Source: Paenirhodobacter enshiensis | GTDB taxonomy: Bacteria > Pseudomonadota > Alphaproteobacteria > Rhodobacterales > Rhodobacteraceae | Length of the DNA stretch: 64,000 nucleotides | Direction: 5' to 3' | Assembly (NCBI RefSeq): GCF_000740785.1 | Contig: NZ_JFZB01000005.1 | Coordinates: forward strand, 402,806-466,805 | Shown here: one piece after another, positions 8,522 to 18,550 of the stretch | How positions within the stretch are numbered: the first letter of the stretch is position 1 | Layout of the letters: each line of letters opens with the position of its first letter | The notes under the pieces: model-generated | Seen by the model: the letters and a program-made list of their open reading frames with translations, nothing else | The model's database searches: none | Told to the model about the DNA's origin: nothing | Translations under genes and position numbers: made by a program

Positions 8522-8883
8522 TCGCCCCCGGTTTCGCTTCCGGGCTCGCTTCCGGGCGCGGCGATCAGCCCGTCGGCGACATCGCGTGTCAGCGCGGCCC
8601 GGCCGAGGATCATCGTCGCCACCGGCGTCGTCACCATGACGAAGACGCCGATGATGATCTCATGGAGCTGCAGCGTTCCGCCCTGCAGGCTGAACAGCGC
8701 CATCGAGGCGAGGATCACCGCCCCCGTGCCCCAGCTGGCCCCGAGCGCCGGCGCATGAAGCCGGTCATAGAAGCTGCGCAGGCTGAGCAGACCGAGCGCA
8801 CCGATCAGCGTCAGCGTGCTGCCGATCACCACCAGCGCCGCGATGAGCACCGCCGCCCAGAGAGGAAGATCCGCACCGCTCAT
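8503..8883 (-). CDS. mnhG: Mrp-type cation/proton antiporter subunit G
   Basis: Last gene of the six-gene Mrp operon; 126 residues with three membrane spans. It carries the MrpG/PhaG pattern [29 protein letters not shown]. The start at 8883 overlaps the mnhF stop (ATGA). The C-terminal tail ([16 protein letters not shown]) is soluble. Mrp complexes export Na+ or K+ for protons and need all subunits, so this small subunit is structural. Confidence 0.9.
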   Translation of the reverse strand: MSGADLPLWAAVLIAALVVIGSTLTLIGALGLLSLRSFYDRLHAPALGASWGTGAVILASMALFSLQGGTLQLHEIIIGVFVMVTTPVATMILGRAALTRDVADGLIAAPGSEPGSETGGDQSPPA

Positions 8884-9161
8884 TCGATCACCTCGCCGCG
8901 CAGCAGGAATTTCGCCAGAGCCAGCGAGGAGACGAAGCCGATCCCCGCCATGATCATCGCCGCCTCGAAGAACAGCCCCGATCCCATCCGCATCGCGGTG
9001 ACCAGCAACAGAAGCATCGTCGCGACATAGGCCGCATCGAGGGCGAGCACCCGGTCCTGTGCGCGCTTTCCGCGCAACAGCCGCGCCGTGGCCAGGCACA
9101 CCGCCAGTGCCAGCGCGATCTGCGCATAAGACAGGGCTGCGGTCAGGATCAGGGCGCTCAT
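8880..9161 (-). CDS. mnhF: Mrp-type cation/proton antiporter subunit F
   Basis: 93-residue, three-span membrane protein with the MrpF motif [20 protein letters not shown] in the first half. It overlaps mnhE upstream and mnhG downstream by four bases each. Homologues in some bacteria also affect bile-salt or sodium export, but the operon context here indicates the complete antiporter. Confidence 0.9.
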   Translation of the reverse strand: MSALILTAALSYAQIALALAVCLATARLLRGKRAQDRVLALDAAYVATMLLLLVTAMRMGSGLFFEAAMIMAGIGFVSSLALAKFLLRGEVIE

Positions 9162-9640
9162 GCGAAGATCTCCAGCAAGGGGGCCTCGTAGCGGTCGCGG
9201 ATCAGCGCCGGCCAGTCGGTGCCATCGAGTTCGAGGACATGGACCAGCAATTCGCCCTTCTCCTCGTCCCATGACATCCAGGCGCTGCCGGGGGTCGCGG
9301 TCAGGATCAGCGCCAGCACCGCAAGAGGCATCGGCCCACGCAGCCGCAGCGGCACCCGCACGAAGCCCGACGGCGCGCGCGCACCGCGCAGGATCCGCCG
9401 CGCCACCAGCAGGTTGGATTTCAGGATATCGGCGAACACCACGGCGGTGAGCGGCACCACCCGCCACAGCGCGCCGAGGCGGATCCGCGGCCCCTCGGGT
9501 TCGATCGTCGCGAGCGCGCGCCCCGCGACCAGCGCCACCGCCCCCCCGAGCAGCAGTTGCCCGAGCGAGAACCGCGTCAGCAGCAGCCACATCAGCACGA
9601 GGGCGAGCGAAAGGACCGGATGCGGAAGAAACCGTTTCAT
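9158..9640 (-). CDS. mnhE: Mrp-type cation/proton antiporter subunit E
   Basis: 160 residues: two N-terminal membrane spans followed by a cytoplasmic domain. The segment [18 protein letters not shown] is the conserved MrpE signature. It starts four bases inside the mnhD end and ends four bases inside mnhF, consistent with tightly coupled translation of the operon. Confidence 0.9.
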   Translation of the reverse strand: MKRFLPHPVLSLALVLMWLLLTRFSLGQLLLGGAVALVAGRALATIEPEGPRIRLGALWRVVPLTAVVFADILKSNLLVARRILRGARAPSGFVRVPLRLRGPMPLAVLALILTATPGSAWMSWDEEKGELLVHVLELDGTDWPALIRDRYEAPLLEIFA

Positions 9641-11298
9641 TCCTTCGGGGTCTCCTGTTCGACGCTCGGCGCGCTCAGCACGCCATCGGCGTAGATCGAG
9701 GGGGTGAGCAGCGATTGCGCGGTGTCCTCCATGAAGCGCAGCGTGTCCTGCCCCTTCACCGTCATCACCCCGAGGCCGAGGACCAGCGCGATCACCGGCG
9801 CGATCTCGAGCGCGAGAACCTTGGGCACGGCGCCTTCGCTCGCCCAGAAGGTCTGGATGCCGATGCGCGCAAGCCCGATCAGCGTGGCGAAACCGGCGAG
9901 CAGCAGCAGCGCCACCACCCCCCAGCCAAGCGCCGCCGGCACCGCGCCCGAGCCGATCAGCGCACGCAGCATCGCCACCTTGCCGATGAAACCGGGAAGC
10001 GGCGGCAGTCCGGCGAGCACCATCACGCAGGCCCCGAAGACGAGGCCCAGAACGGTCAGCGTGCCGGGAATGGCGAGGCCCATCTCGGGGGTGGCGTCAT
10101 CCTCGGGCTGCTCGATCCCGTAGGCATCGGCGGTCAGCGCCAGCAGCGCAGCGATGCTGCCTTCCTCGCGGCTCATCGGTTCGATCAGCAGAAACAGCGC
10201 GGCGATGGCGATGGTCGAGGCGACGAGGTAATAAAGCGCCCCGCCGAGCATCGCCGCCCCGCCGCCCAGAAGCGCGAGGCCGGTCATCGTCACCAGCGTG
10301 CCCGAGGAGACCAGCACCAGATGCGCCGTCATCCGCCCGAGGCCCTGCGAGGCCAGAACCCCCAGCACCCCGAACACCACCGTCGCCATCCCCGCCGCGA
10401 CGAGGATCTGCGCCGTGGTGCCGGCCGGGGCGATGCCGCCCGTCGCGATGCCCGTGGCCATTTCTCCCGCCGTGCCCTGCGCGAGGGTCAGCATCGACAG
10501 CCGCAAGATCACGTAGACGCCGACCTTGGTCAGCATGGCGAAGACCGCGGCCACCGGCGCCGCCGCCGCCATATAGGCCGAGGGCAGCCAGAACCCGAGC
10601 GGCCAGACCCCGGCCTTGACCAGAAACGCCAGCCCCAGCAGCCCGGCGCCAAGGCGGAACAGCGGCCGGTCGACCTCGGGCAGCACCGGGACGAGCTTCG
10701 CCAGATGCGCCATGTTCAGCGTCCCCGTCACGCCGTAGATCAGACTGACGCCGAGCAGGAACAGCAGCGAGGCCGCCAGATTGACCGCGATGTAGTGAAG
10801 CCCGCCGCGCACCCTGGCCGGGCCGGAGCCATGCAGCACCAGCCCGTAAGAGGCCGCGAGAAGCACCTCGAAGAACACGAACAGGTTGAACAGATCGCCG
10901 GTCAGGAAGGCGCCGTTCAGCCCCATCAGCAGGAACTGGAACAGTGCGTGGAAATGCTGGCCCTGCTTGTGCCAGCCGGCGGCGGCATAGATCAGCGCGG
11001 GCAGGGCGACCAGCGCCGCGAGCAGCAGCATCGTCGCCGCCAGCCGGTCGAGCGTCAGCACGATGCCGAAGGGCGCCGTCCAGTCGCCGAGCAGGTAGAA
11101 CGAGATTTCTCCGCCTCCCGCACCGTTCCCCTTGGTGCGGTTCAGCAGCTCCACCCCGACGATCAGCAGCGCGACGCAGGAGGCGAGCCCGATCCCGAGC
11201 TTGGCGCGGCGCTGACGCTCGTCATAGAGCAGCGTCAGCGCCCCGGCGAAGAACGGGATCACGATGGGGGCGATCATCAGGTGGTCGGAAGCGATCAT
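9637..11298 (-). CDS. mnhD: Mrp-type cation/proton antiporter subunit D (NuoM/N-like)
   Basis: A 553-residue polytopic membrane protein of the complex I antiporter-like family. The conserved core includes [16 protein letters not shown] (the essential Glu of the proton channel in TM5) and [20 protein letters not shown] (the Lys of TM7 and the GFWLP motif). MrpD is one of two large ion-translocating subunits. I start at 11298 because upstream codons belong to mnhC; an in-frame ATG eight codons later is possible. Confidence 0.92.
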   Translation of the reverse strand: MIASDHLMIAPIVIPFFAGALTLLYDERQRRAKLGIGLASCVALLIVGVELLNRTKGNGAGGGEISFYLLGDWTAPFGIVLTLDRLAATMLLLAALVALPALIYAAAGWHKQGQHFHALFQFLLMGLNGAFLTGDLFNLFVFFEVLLAASYGLVLHGSGPARVRGGLHYIAVNLAASLLFLLGVSLIYGVTGTLNMAHLAKLVPVLPEVDRPLFRLGAGLLGLAFLVKAGVWPLGFWLPSAYMAAAAPVAAVFAMLTKVGVYVILRLSMLTLAQGTAGEMATGIATGGIAPAGTTAQILVAAGMATVVFGVLGVLASQGLGRMTAHLVLVSSGTLVTMTGLALLGGGAAMLGGALYYLVASTIAIAALFLLIEPMSREEGSIAALLALTADAYGIEQPEDDATPEMGLAIPGTLTVLGLVFGACVMVLAGLPPLPGFIGKVAMLRALIGSGAVPAALGWGVVALLLLAGFATLIGLARIGIQTFWASEGAVPKVLALEIAPVIALVLGLGVMTVKGQDTLRFMEDTAQSLLTPSIYADGVLSAPSVEQETPKE

Positions 11299-11639
11299 TG
11301 GTCGGCCTCGCGCCCGTCGACATGGTCGGTTCCGGTCATGCCGCGCGAGGCCATCATCACCACCAGAAACAGCGCCGTGGTGGCGAAGCTGATGACGATG
11401 GCGGTCAGTACCAGCGCCTGCGGCAGCGGGTCGGCATAGGTGGTCGGATCGACCCAGCCGCCCTTGGGCATGATCGGCGGCGCACCCACGGTCAGCCGCC
11501 CCATCGAGAAGATGAACAGATTGACCGCATAGGACAGCAGGCACAGCCCGGTGATGACCTGAAAGGTGCGCGGGCGCAGCAGCAGCCAGATCCCCGAGGC
11601 GGAGAGCACGCCGATGGCCAGAGACAGGACGATTTCCAT
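11295..11639 (-). CDS. mnhC: Mrp-type cation/proton antiporter subunit C (NuoK-like)
   Basis: 114 residues with three membrane spans and strong similarity in plan to NuoK: MEIVLSLAIGVLSASGIWLL, then LPQALVLTAIVISFATTAL. The family's conserved acidic/proline patch DPLPQALVLTAIVI is present. It overlaps both neighbours by four or fewer bases. Confidence 0.92.
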   Translation of the reverse strand: MEIVLSLAIGVLSASGIWLLLRPRTFQVITGLCLLSYAVNLFIFSMGRLTVGAPPIMPKGGWVDPTTYADPLPQALVLTAIVISFATTALFLVVMMASRGMTGTDHVDGREADQ

Positions 11640-14545
11640 CAGAGGGCCTCCGGTGCAGGAGAAGAAGGTCTGGCGGCCTTCGCGGCCGCTTCGGCCTCGC
11701 GCAGACGGGCGGCGCGCAGCGTCTGGTGCGCGATGGCGATCAGCATCAGCACCACCGCCCCCATCACCAGCGCGAAGACCCCGGCATCGAACAGAAGCGC
11801 GGTCGCCGCCGGCGTCTTGCCGATGGCGGGCAGATCGACGTAGCGGGCATAGGCGGTCAGGAACGGATAGCCGAACAGCGCCGCCCCCATCCCGGTCGCG
11901 CCCGCGATCAGCAGCCCGAAGCCCATCCAGCGGATCGGCAGCACGGTCAGCCGCGCCTCGACCCATTTCACGTTCGAGCCGAGGTATTGCAGCAGGAAGG
12001 CCACCGCCATCGTCACCCCGGCCGAGAACCCGCCGCCCGGCAGGTCGTGGCCGCGGAAGAACAGATCGGCCGCGATCACGATCAGCACCGGGAACATCCA
12101 GCGCAGGATCGTCGCGGGGACCAGCATGACCTCGGCCAGAGGCACGCCGTCGCCATGCGACTGGGCGTTCGGCGCGGCGACGCTTTCGGGCGTCGGGCGG
12201 AAGCGGCGCAGCAGCGCGTAGACCGTCAGCCCGACGATGGCGAGGACGGTGATCTCGCCGAAGGTGTCGAAGGCGCGGAAATCGACGAGGATCACGTTCA
12301 CCGCATTGGTGCCGCCCGCGCCGTAATAGGCGTTGCGCAGGAACCAGTCGCCGATGTTGGGCACCAGCGGCCGGGTCATCACCGCATAGGCCACCGCCGC
12401 GATCCCCGCGCCCGACAGCCCCGCGATCACCAGATCGCGCGCGCGCCGCAGCCGTGCCGGCATCAGCCGGTCGCCGACGATCTCGGACCGGCGCTGCGGC
12501 AGCCAGCGCAGCCCGAGGAGGAGAAGCACCGTGGTGACGATCTCGACCAGCAACTGCGTCACCGCGAGATCGGGGGCGGAGAACCAGGCGAAGGTCACGC
12601 AGGTCACCGTGCCCGCCGCCCCGAGCAGGATCAGCGCGGCGAAGCGGTGATATTTCGCCTGCCAGGCCGCCGCGACCGCCGCCGCCCCGCCTGCGAGCCA
12701 CATCAGCGCGAAGGCCGGATCGACCGGATTGGTCACCGCGGGCGGCAGGCTCCAGCCGGTGCCCCACAGCGTCGCGATGCCGACGGCCAGCGCCAGCAGC
12801 ACCAGAATGAGCAGCTGGGGTTGCAGTTTCTCGGTTCCGACGAGTGCCAGCAGGCGGCGCGGCCATTTCCAGCTCAGCCGCAGCATCAGCCATTCGTAGA
12901 TCCGTTGCGCCCGGATGCGGTGGATCAGCGGCGGCCCCTCGGGGCCCATGGCGATGCGCCGCCCGCTCAGCGCGAACAGCGCCGCGCCGCAGCCGAGCGC
13001 CACCAGGCTCATCTTCAGCGGCAGGTTGAAGCCGTGCCAGACCGCGATGTCGAAATGCGGCGTCTGCGGCCCGGTGACCGCCTGCAGCGCCAGGTTCAGC
13101 ACCGGCCCGAGGGTCTGATCGGGCACCACGCCGACCACCAGACAGATCAGCACCAGAACCTCGACCGGGCGGCGCATCCAGGGCGTCGGCTCATGTGCCG
13201 GGCGGGGAAGATCGCGGGCGAGCGGGCCGAAGAACACCGACACCACGAAGCGCGCCGAATAGGCCACCGCCAGCGCGCCGGCGAGCGTTGCGATCCACGG
13301 CATCGAATCGTCGAGCCAGGTGCCGTTGTGCCACTCGGTCGCCTCGGCGAAGAACATTTCCTTCGAGATGAAGCCGTTCAGCAGCGGCACCCCGGCCATC
13401 GCCGAGGCCGCGACGATGGCGAGCGTGCCGGTGATCGGCATCGCGTGGATCAGCCCCGACAACCGGCGCATGTCGCGCGTGCCGGTCTCGTGGTCGATGA
13501 TGCCCGCCGCCATGAACAGCGAGCCCTTGAACACCGCGTGGTTCACGATGTGAAAGATCGCCGCCAGAATCGCGGCGGGCGAGCCGAGCCCGGCGAGCGC
13601 CGTTATCAGCCCCAGATGCGAGATCGTCGAATAGGCCAGCAATCCTTTGAGATCGTGGCGGAACAGCGCGATGGCCGCGCCGATCACCATCGTCGCGAGG
13701 CCGGTTCCGGTGACGGCATAGAACCAGATCTGCGTGCCGCCGAGCGCGGGCGAGAACCGGATCAGCAGGAACACCCCCGCCTTCACCATCGTCGCCGAAT
13801 GCAGGAAGGCGGAAACCGGCGTCGGCGCCGCCATCGCGCCGGGCAGCCAGAAGTGAAACGGGAACTGCGCCGATTTGGTGAAGGCGCCGAGCAGGAACAG
13901 CGCCATCGCCGGCAGATACAGCGCGCTGTGACGGATGATCTCGCCCGAGGACAGCACCTCGTCGAGGTCATAGCTGCCGACGATCTGGCCGATCATCAGC
14001 ACCGAGGCGAGCAGGCACACGCCGCCCCCGGCGGTCAGGATCAGCGAAGTCCGCGCCCCGTCGCGCGCGTTCGGATTGCCGTGCCAATAGCCGATCAGCA
14101 GGAAGGAAAAGACCGAGGTCATCTCCCAGAACACCACCAGAATCAGCATGTTGCCAGAGGTCAGCAGGCCCAGCATGGCACCTGTGAAGGCCATGAGGAA
14201 GGAATAGAACCGCGGCACCGGATCGGTCTTCGACAGGTAGTAGCGCGCGTAGATCACCACCAGAACGCCCATCGTCAGCACCAGCGTGACGAACAGCCAG
14301 GCCAGCCCGTCGATGCGGAAATCGAGGTCGAGCCCCGCCGCCGGCACCCAGCGGACGCCGGCGCGCAGCACCTCGCCTTCCGAGACCATGGGCCACAGCC
14401 CCGCCATGATCGCCAGCCCCGCACAGAGCGTCAGTCCCGACAGCCAGGCCGCCGCGTTATGGGCGTTCACCGGAAGCGTCGCGGCTGCGATCGCACCGAG
14501 GAACGGCAGGGCGACGAGGATCAGGAGCAGGTTCTGTTCGATCAT
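11639..14545 (-). CDS. mnhA: Mrp-type antiporter fused subunits A and B (MnhA/PhaAB)
   Basis: At 968 residues this is the group 2 form in which MrpA and MrpB are one protein. The N-terminal two thirds is NuoL-like, with FWEMTSVFSFLLIGYWH, KSAQFPFHFWLPGAMAAPTP and HLGLITALAGLG. The last part is MrpB-like, with LFFRGHDLPGGGFSAGVTMA. It is the main proton-path subunit. It is the first gene of the operon; the ATG at 14545 follows GAGGACCTCC. Operon order A/B-C-D-E-F-G matches the rhizobial pha system for K+/Na+ efflux and pH homeostasis. The exported cation is not determined here. The 247-base gap upstream shows no gene. Confidence 0.93.
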   Translation of the reverse strand: MIEQNLLLILVALPFLGAIAAATLPVNAHNAAAWLSGLTLCAGLAIMAGLWPMVSEGEVLRAGVRWVPAAGLDLDFRIDGLAWLFVTLVLTMGVLVVIYARYYLSKTDPVPRFYSFLMAFTGAMLGLLTSGNMLILVVFWEMTSVFSFLLIGYWHGNPNARDGARTSLILTAGGGVCLLASVLMIGQIVGSYDLDEVLSSGEIIRHSALYLPAMALFLLGAFTKSAQFPFHFWLPGAMAAPTPVSAFLHSATMVKAGVFLLIRFSPALGGTQIWFYAVTGTGLATMVIGAAIALFRHDLKGLLAYSTISHLGLITALAGLGSPAAILAAIFHIVNHAVFKGSLFMAAGIIDHETGTRDMRRLSGLIHAMPITGTLAIVAASAMAGVPLLNGFISKEMFFAEATEWHNGTWLDDSMPWIATLAGALAVAYSARFVVSVFFGPLARDLPRPAHEPTPWMRRPVEVLVLICLVVGVVPDQTLGPVLNLALQAVTGPQTPHFDIAVWHGFNLPLKMSLVALGCGAALFALSGRRIAMGPEGPPLIHRIRAQRIYEWLMLRLSWKWPRRLLALVGTEKLQPQLLILVLLALAVGIATLWGTGWSLPPAVTNPVDPAFALMWLAGGAAAVAAAWQAKYHRFAALILLGAAGTVTCVTFAWFSAPDLAVTQLLVEIVTTVLLLLGLRWLPQRRSEIVGDRLMPARLRRARDLVIAGLSGAGIAAVAYAVMTRPLVPNIGDWFLRNAYYGAGGTNAVNVILVDFRAFDTFGEITVLAIVGLTVYALLRRFRPTPESVAAPNAQSHGDGVPLAEVMLVPATILRWMFPVLIVIAADLFFRGHDLPGGGFSAGVTMAVAFLLQYLGSNVKWVEARLTVLPIRWMGFGLLIAGATGMGAALFGYPFLTAYARYVDLPAIGKTPAATALLFDAGVFALVMGAVVLMLIAIAHQTLRAARLREAEAAAKAARPSSPAPEAL

Positions 14546-14792
14546 GCGGCGGGGAGGTCCTCGGGAGTTGCGGCGGCGGCACCCGGCGCGCGCAACCCTA
14601 TCCCCCCGGCGCCGCGGGAGCGGCAGCGCGGAAGAGGGCAATCGCGGACGGGAGACCTTGTTCCGAGGATGCCATCCCTGGACGGGGAAGATCAACCGCC
14701 TGCGCCGCATTAAGTGCGGATTGTCCTGATATTCCCGTGACTTTGCCCGCCGGTGCCATTGCGGGGCGCCCGGCGGGGGCGGCACGGCGGGC

Positions 14793-15512
14793 TCAGGCGG
14801 TGATGAACTCGCGCACGAAGGGGGTGGCGGGGCGCTCGCGGATGTCCTGCGGCCGGCCGACCTGCTCGATCCGGCCCATCGACATCACCACCACCAGATC
14901 GGCGAGTTCCATCGCCTCGTCCTGATCGTGGGTGACGAAGATCGTGGTCAGGCCGGTGGCGTCGTGGATCTCGCGCAGGCCGTGGCGCAGCTCCTTGCGG
15001 ACCTTGGCGTCGAGCGCGCCGAACGGCTCGTCGAGGAGCAGCATCCGCGGCTCGATGGCGAGCGCGCGGGCCAGTGCGACGCGCTGGCGCTGACCGCCCG
15101 AAAGCTGCGTCGGATAGCGGTCGGTGATGCCCGGAAGCTGGATCAGGTCCAGAAGCTTCGCCACGCGGCGCGCGATCTCGGCCCGCGGCGGGCGCAGCTT
15201 GCGCGGCCGCGCCTTCAGCCCGTAGGCGATGTTCTCGAACACCGTCATGTGGCGAAACAGCGCGTAGCTCTGGAACACGAAGCCGGCGCGGCGTTGCTGC
15301 ACGCTCAGCCCGGTGGAGTCCGCCCCGTCGAACAGCACCCGGCCCGAAGTCGGATATTCCAGCCCGCCAAGGATGCGCAGAAGCGTCGTCTTGCCCGACC
15401 CCGAGGGGCCGAGCAGCGCCACCAGCGCCCCCGAGGGAATGGCGAGCGACACCGGCTGCAACGCGGTCGTGTCCCCGAAGGACTTGGCGATTTCGTCGAT
15501 CTCGATATGCAT
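14793..15512 (-). CDS. cysA: Sulfate/thiosulfate ABC transporter ATP-binding subunit (short form)
   Basis: The ATPase of the sulfate importer: Walker [10 protein letters not shown] at about 34-42, signature [15 protein letters not shown], Walker [11 protein letters not shown] and switch His in [13 protein letters not shown]. At 239 residues it ends after the ATPase domain and lacks the C-terminal TOBE-like regulatory part of the 365-residue E. coli CysA. The end FVREFITA is a natural family boundary, so this is a short form rather than an obvious truncation. Last gene of sbp-cysT-cysW-cysA. Confidence 0.9.
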   Translation of the reverse strand: MHIEIDEIAKSFGDTTALQPVSLAIPSGALVALLGPSGSGKTTLLRILGGLEYPTSGRVLFDGADSTGLSVQQRRAGFVFQSYALFRHMTVFENIAYGLKARPRKLRPPRAEIARRVAKLLDLIQLPGITDRYPTQLSGGQRQRVALARALAIEPRMLLLDEPFGALDAKVRKELRHGLREIHDATGLTTIFVTHDQDEAMELADLVVVMSMGRIEQVGRPQDIRERPATPFVREFITA

Positions 15513-15520
15513 GGGTGGCC

Positions 15521-16393
15521 TCAGTGACGGCGGGTGGCGGCAAGCTGATCGGCGTAGCGTATTTCCAGCACCGATTTGAGCAGCAGCGTGACAAGGGCGA
15601 GCAGCGTCAGCAGCCCGGCAAGCGAAAACGCCGCGACGGAAAGATATTCGTTGTAGAGCATCTCGATCGCAAGTGGCATGGTCGCGGTCTTGCCGCGGAT
15701 CTTGCCCGAGACCACGGCGACGGCGCCGAATTCGCCCATCGCGCGGGCGTTGCACAGCAGCACGCCATAGAGAAGCGCCCAACGGATGTTCGGCAAGGTG
15801 ACGGTCAGGAACGTCCGCCACCCCGAGGCGCCGAGGGTCAGCGCCGCCTCTTCCTCGGTGCGGCCCTGCTCGATCATCACCGGGATCAGCTCGCGCGCGA
15901 CGAAGGGGAAGGTGACGAACATCGTCGCCATGACGATGCCGGGAATGGCGAAGACGATGGGCATCCCCTGCGCGACCAGCCAGCCGCCGACCATCGTGTT
16001 CGCGCCGAACATCAGCACGAGGCACAGCCCCGCCACCACCGGCGAGACCGAGAACGGCAGGTCGATCAGCGTGATCAGCACCGCCTTGCCGCGGAAGTCG
16101 AACTTGGTGATCAGCCAGGCGGCGGCCACGCCGAACACCGCGTTCAGTGGCACGGCAATCGCTGCGACCACCAGCGTCAGCCAGATCGCCGATTGCAGAT
16201 CCTTGCTTTGCAGCGCCTTCCACGCGGCGGCCCAGCCCTTGGCGAAGGCCTCGCTGAAGATCACGCCGAGCGGTGCGAGCACCAGCACCGCCAGAACCAG
16301 CACCACGAACGCGATCAGCCCGATGCGGACAGGCGCAGGTTCCTCGGTCGCGGAGCGGAAGCGCGGGCGGTGGGACGAGGGGGTCTCAGACAT
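15521..16393 (-). CDS. cysW: Sulfate ABC transporter permease CysW
   Basis: 290-residue permease with about six spans. The ABC permease EAA loop appears as [19 protein letters not shown], and the CysW hallmark [20 protein letters not shown] is clear. It pairs with CysT to form the channel. Its ATG at 16393 overlaps the end of cysT by 8 bases, and 8 bases separate it from cysA. Confidence 0.93.
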   Translation of the reverse strand: MSETPSSHRPRFRSATEEPAPVRIGLIAFVVLVLAVLVLAPLGVIFSEAFAKGWAAAWKALQSKDLQSAIWLTLVVAAIAVPLNAVFGVAAAWLITKFDFRGKAVLITLIDLPFSVSPVVAGLCLVLMFGANTMVGGWLVAQGMPIVFAIPGIVMATMFVTFPFVARELIPVMIEQGRTEEEAALTLGASGWRTFLTVTLPNIRWALLYGVLLCNARAMGEFGAVAVVSGKIRGKTATMPLAIEMLYNEYLSVAAFSLAGLLTLLALVTLLLKSVLEIRYADQLAATRRH

Positions 16394-17231
16394 GGCCGAT
16401 TCTCCTCCGGCTCCAGATCTGCAACAGGTTGATCGCCAGAAGCAGCACGAAGGAGATCGCCAGCATCGCGATGCCGATCGCCGCCGCGCCGTTGTAGTTG
16501 AATTCCTCGAGCTGCATGACGATCAGCAGGGGCGCGATCTCGGTCTTCATCGGGATGTTGCCGGCGATGAAGATGACCGAGCCGTATTCGCCCACCGCCC
16601 GCGCCAGCGCCAGCGCGAAGCCGGTCAGCGCGGCCGGTGCCAGCATCGGCGCGATCACCCGGCACAGCGTGTAGAAGCGCGACGCGCCGAGCGTGGCCGA
16701 GGCTTCCTCGACCTCGCGGTCGATCTCCTCGGCGACGGGCTGGACGGTGCGGGTGACGAAGGGCAGGCCGACGAAGATCAGCGCGATCAGGATGCCCCAT
16801 TCGGTATAGGCGATCTTGATCCCGTAGGGTTTGAGCCAGCTGCCGAACAGCCCGTTCGGGGCGTAAAGCGCGGTCAGCGCGATGCCGGCGACGGCGGTCG
16901 GCAGCGCGAAGGGCAGATCGACCGCCGCATCGACGAGCCGCCGGCCGGGGAAATCGTAGCGCACCAGCACCCAGGCCAGCAGCACCCCGAACACCAGATT
17001 GAACAGCGCCGCGAAGAAGGCCACGCGGAACGACAGCAGCAGCGCCTTCCATACCCGGTCGCGGTCGATCACATCCCACATCGGGCCGATGCCGAAGCTT
17101 GCGCCCTGCCACAGCAGCGCCGCCATCGGCAGCAGCACCACCAGCGACAGCATGGTCAGCGTGATGCCGAGGCTGAGACTCAGCCCCGGCATCGGCGACG
17201 GTCGGACGAAAGGACGCATCGCCGCCCTCAC
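16386..17231 (-). CDS. cysT: Sulfate ABC transporter permease CysT (CysU)
   Basis: 281-residue permease. It has the family markers DLPFALPTAVAGIALTALY, EVEEASATLGASRFYTLCRV (EAA loop) and EYGSVIFIAGNIPMKTEIAP. The reading starts with GTG at 17231, which overlaps the sbp stop (GTGA); an ATG at 17219 is an alternative start. With CysW it forms the pore of the importer. Confidence 0.93.
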   Translation of the reverse strand: MRAAMRPFVRPSPMPGLSLSLGITLTMLSLVVLLPMAALLWQGASFGIGPMWDVIDRDRVWKALLLSFRVAFFAALFNLVFGVLLAWVLVRYDFPGRRLVDAAVDLPFALPTAVAGIALTALYAPNGLFGSWLKPYGIKIAYTEWGILIALIFVGLPFVTRTVQPVAEEIDREVEEASATLGASRFYTLCRVIAPMLAPAALTGFALALARAVGEYGSVIFIAGNIPMKTEIAPLLIVMQLEEFNYNGAAAIGIAMLAISFVLLLAINLLQIWSRRRIGHV

Positions 17232-18250
17232 TTGCCGTAGATCTGATCGAAGGTGCCGCCGTCACCGAAATGCTGGGGCTGCGCCTTCTGCCAGCCGCCG
17301 AAATCGGCGATGGTCACCATGTCGATCTTGGCGAAACGGGCGACCTCGGCCGGATCGGCCTTCGAGGTATCCCAGGCGCGGTAATGGTTGTGGATCGCCA
17401 GCGCCTGCGCCTCGGGCGAATAGAGGTAATTGACGTATTCCTTCGCCATCGCGGTCTGCTCGTCGCCCTTCAGATTGGCGTCGACCACGGCGACCGGCGG
17501 TTCGGCCAGGATCGAGACCGAGGGGCTGACGATCTCGAACGCGTCGGGGCCGAGTTCGTCGAGCGCCAGATAGGCCTCGTTCTCCCAGGCGAGCAGCACG
17601 TCGCCGATCTCGCGCTGCACGAAGGTCGTGGTCGCGCCGCGCGCCCCGGAATCGAGCACCGGCACATGCGAGAACAACTCTTTCTCGAAGGCGAGGGGAT
17701 CCTTGCCGTTCTTCTCGGCCCAGGCCCAGGCGGCGAGGTAGTTCCACCGCGCCCCGCCCGAGGTCTTCGGGTTCGGCGTGATGACCTCGATCCCGGGCTT
17801 CACCAGATCGCCCCAGTCGTGGATGCCCTTCGGATTGCCCTTGCGCACCAGGAACACGATGGTCGAGGTATAGGGCGAAGAGTTGTGCGGCAGGCTCGCC
17901 TGCCAGTCCTTCGGCAGCTTGCCGGCGGCGGCCACGCGGTCGATGTCGGCCGAGAGCGCCAGCGTCACCACCTGGGCGTTCAGCCCCTCGACCACCGCGC
18001 GCGCCTGTGCGCCCGACCCGCCATGCGAGGTTTCGAGGTCCGGCGCCTTGTGGCCGAGCGCCTTCCAGTGGTCTGAGAACAGATCGTTGTAAGCGCGGTA
18101 GAATTCGCGCGTCGGATCGTAGCTGACATTCAGCAGCCCCTCGGCCTGCGCGGCGGGGGCGGTCGACAGGCTCAGCGCAGCCAGCGCGAGAGCCGGGAAC
18201 AGGCCTTTGGTCAGGGCATTGATGCGTTTACCGATAGTCTTGGTCGTCAT
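17228..18250 (-). CDS. sbp: Periplasmic sulfate-binding protein
   Basis: 340 residues with a signal peptide (cleavage after AQA at about residue 36). Family landmarks include NVSYDPTREFYRAYNDLF, HGGSGAQARAV, NPKTSGGARWNYLAAWAWA and ARGATTTFVQREIGDVLLAWENEA, all typical of Sbp/CysP. It captures sulfate (and possibly thiosulfate) and delivers it to CysTW. GGAG lies 10 bases before the ATG. It is the first structural gene of the transporter operon, 63 bases after a short leader ORF. Confidence 0.93.
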   Translation of the reverse strand: MTTKTIGKRINALTKGLFPALALAALSLSTAPAAQAEGLLNVSYDPTREFYRAYNDLFSDHWKALGHKAPDLETSHGGSGAQARAVVEGLNAQVVTLALSADIDRVAAAGKLPKDWQASLPHNSSPYTSTIVFLVRKGNPKGIHDWGDLVKPGIEVITPNPKTSGGARWNYLAAWAWAEKNGKDPLAFEKELFSHVPVLDSGARGATTTFVQREIGDVLLAWENEAYLALDELGPDAFEIVSPSVSILAEPPVAVVDANLKGDEQTAMAKEYVNYLYSPEAQALAIHNHYRAWDTSKADPAEVARFAKIDMVTIADFGGWQKAQPQHFGDGGTFDQIYGK

Positions 18251-18262
18251 TTTGGGAAATCT

Positions 18263-18292
18263 CCGGTCTGGTCGGTCCGGCAGGGGCGGACC
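18263..18292 (-). promoter_or_regulatory. Two competing hairpins between leader peptide and sbp
   Basis: On the transcript, hairpin 1 is GGTCCG/CGGACC (18287-18292 with 18274-18279, loop of seven). An alternative pairing of the two CCGG segments at 18277-18280 and 18263-18266 would use part of hairpin 1's 3' arm and cover the GGAG ribosome site of sbp. The two are mutually exclusive, the arrangement expected of translational attenuation. This is inference from pairing by eye. Confidence 0.4.
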
Positions 18293-18313
18293 TCAGGGAA
18301 TGCGGAAGGGGGC

Positions 18314-18376
18314 TCAGTGCGCCCGACAGCGGGGTGCGGCCGGAAGAACGGGGACGACATATGCGGGTCGAGTCAT
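18314..18376 (-). CDS. 20-residue putative leader peptide of the sulfate operon
   Basis: A short ORF with a strong ribosome site (GAGGAG, 6 bases before the ATG) encodes MTRPAYVVPVLPAAPRCRAH, ending 63 bases before sbp. Its only Cys codon (TGT, 18326-18328) lies four codons before the stop. No membrane span or known domain is present. Position, ribosome site and late Cys codon suggest that its translation senses cysteinyl-tRNA or sulfur status and controls sbp-cysTWA, as short Cys-containing leader ORFs do upstream of sulfur genes in actinobacteria. Coding is not proven. Confidence 0.55.
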   Translation of the reverse strand: MTRPAYVVPVLPAAPRCRAH

Positions 18377-18416
18377 GGCGGGCTCCTCGTCGGATGATCC
18401 GTTGAACTTCGGATTT

Positions 18417-18446
18417 AATATCGAGTAGTCCGGTAGAGTTTTGCAA
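18417..18446 (-). promoter_or_regulatory. Candidate promoter of the sulfate operon
   Basis: An AT-rich island in the rrf2-leader gap. Read leftward, TTGCAA and GATATT are 18 bases apart, placing a start site near 18410 and giving a leader transcript of about 160 bases before sbp. The spacer contains two similar segments (ACTCTACCGG and ACTACTCGA) that could bind the neighbouring Rrf2 protein. Weak by eye. Confidence 0.35.
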
Positions 18447-18550
18447 CGAAAAAATGAAACCCCTGTTCGCAAGCCTTGTCCGGGGCTGCGGCACAGCAGG
18501 TCAGGCGGCCTCACGGCCTTGCAAGACAGGGGGGCGGATCGGATGCGGAA

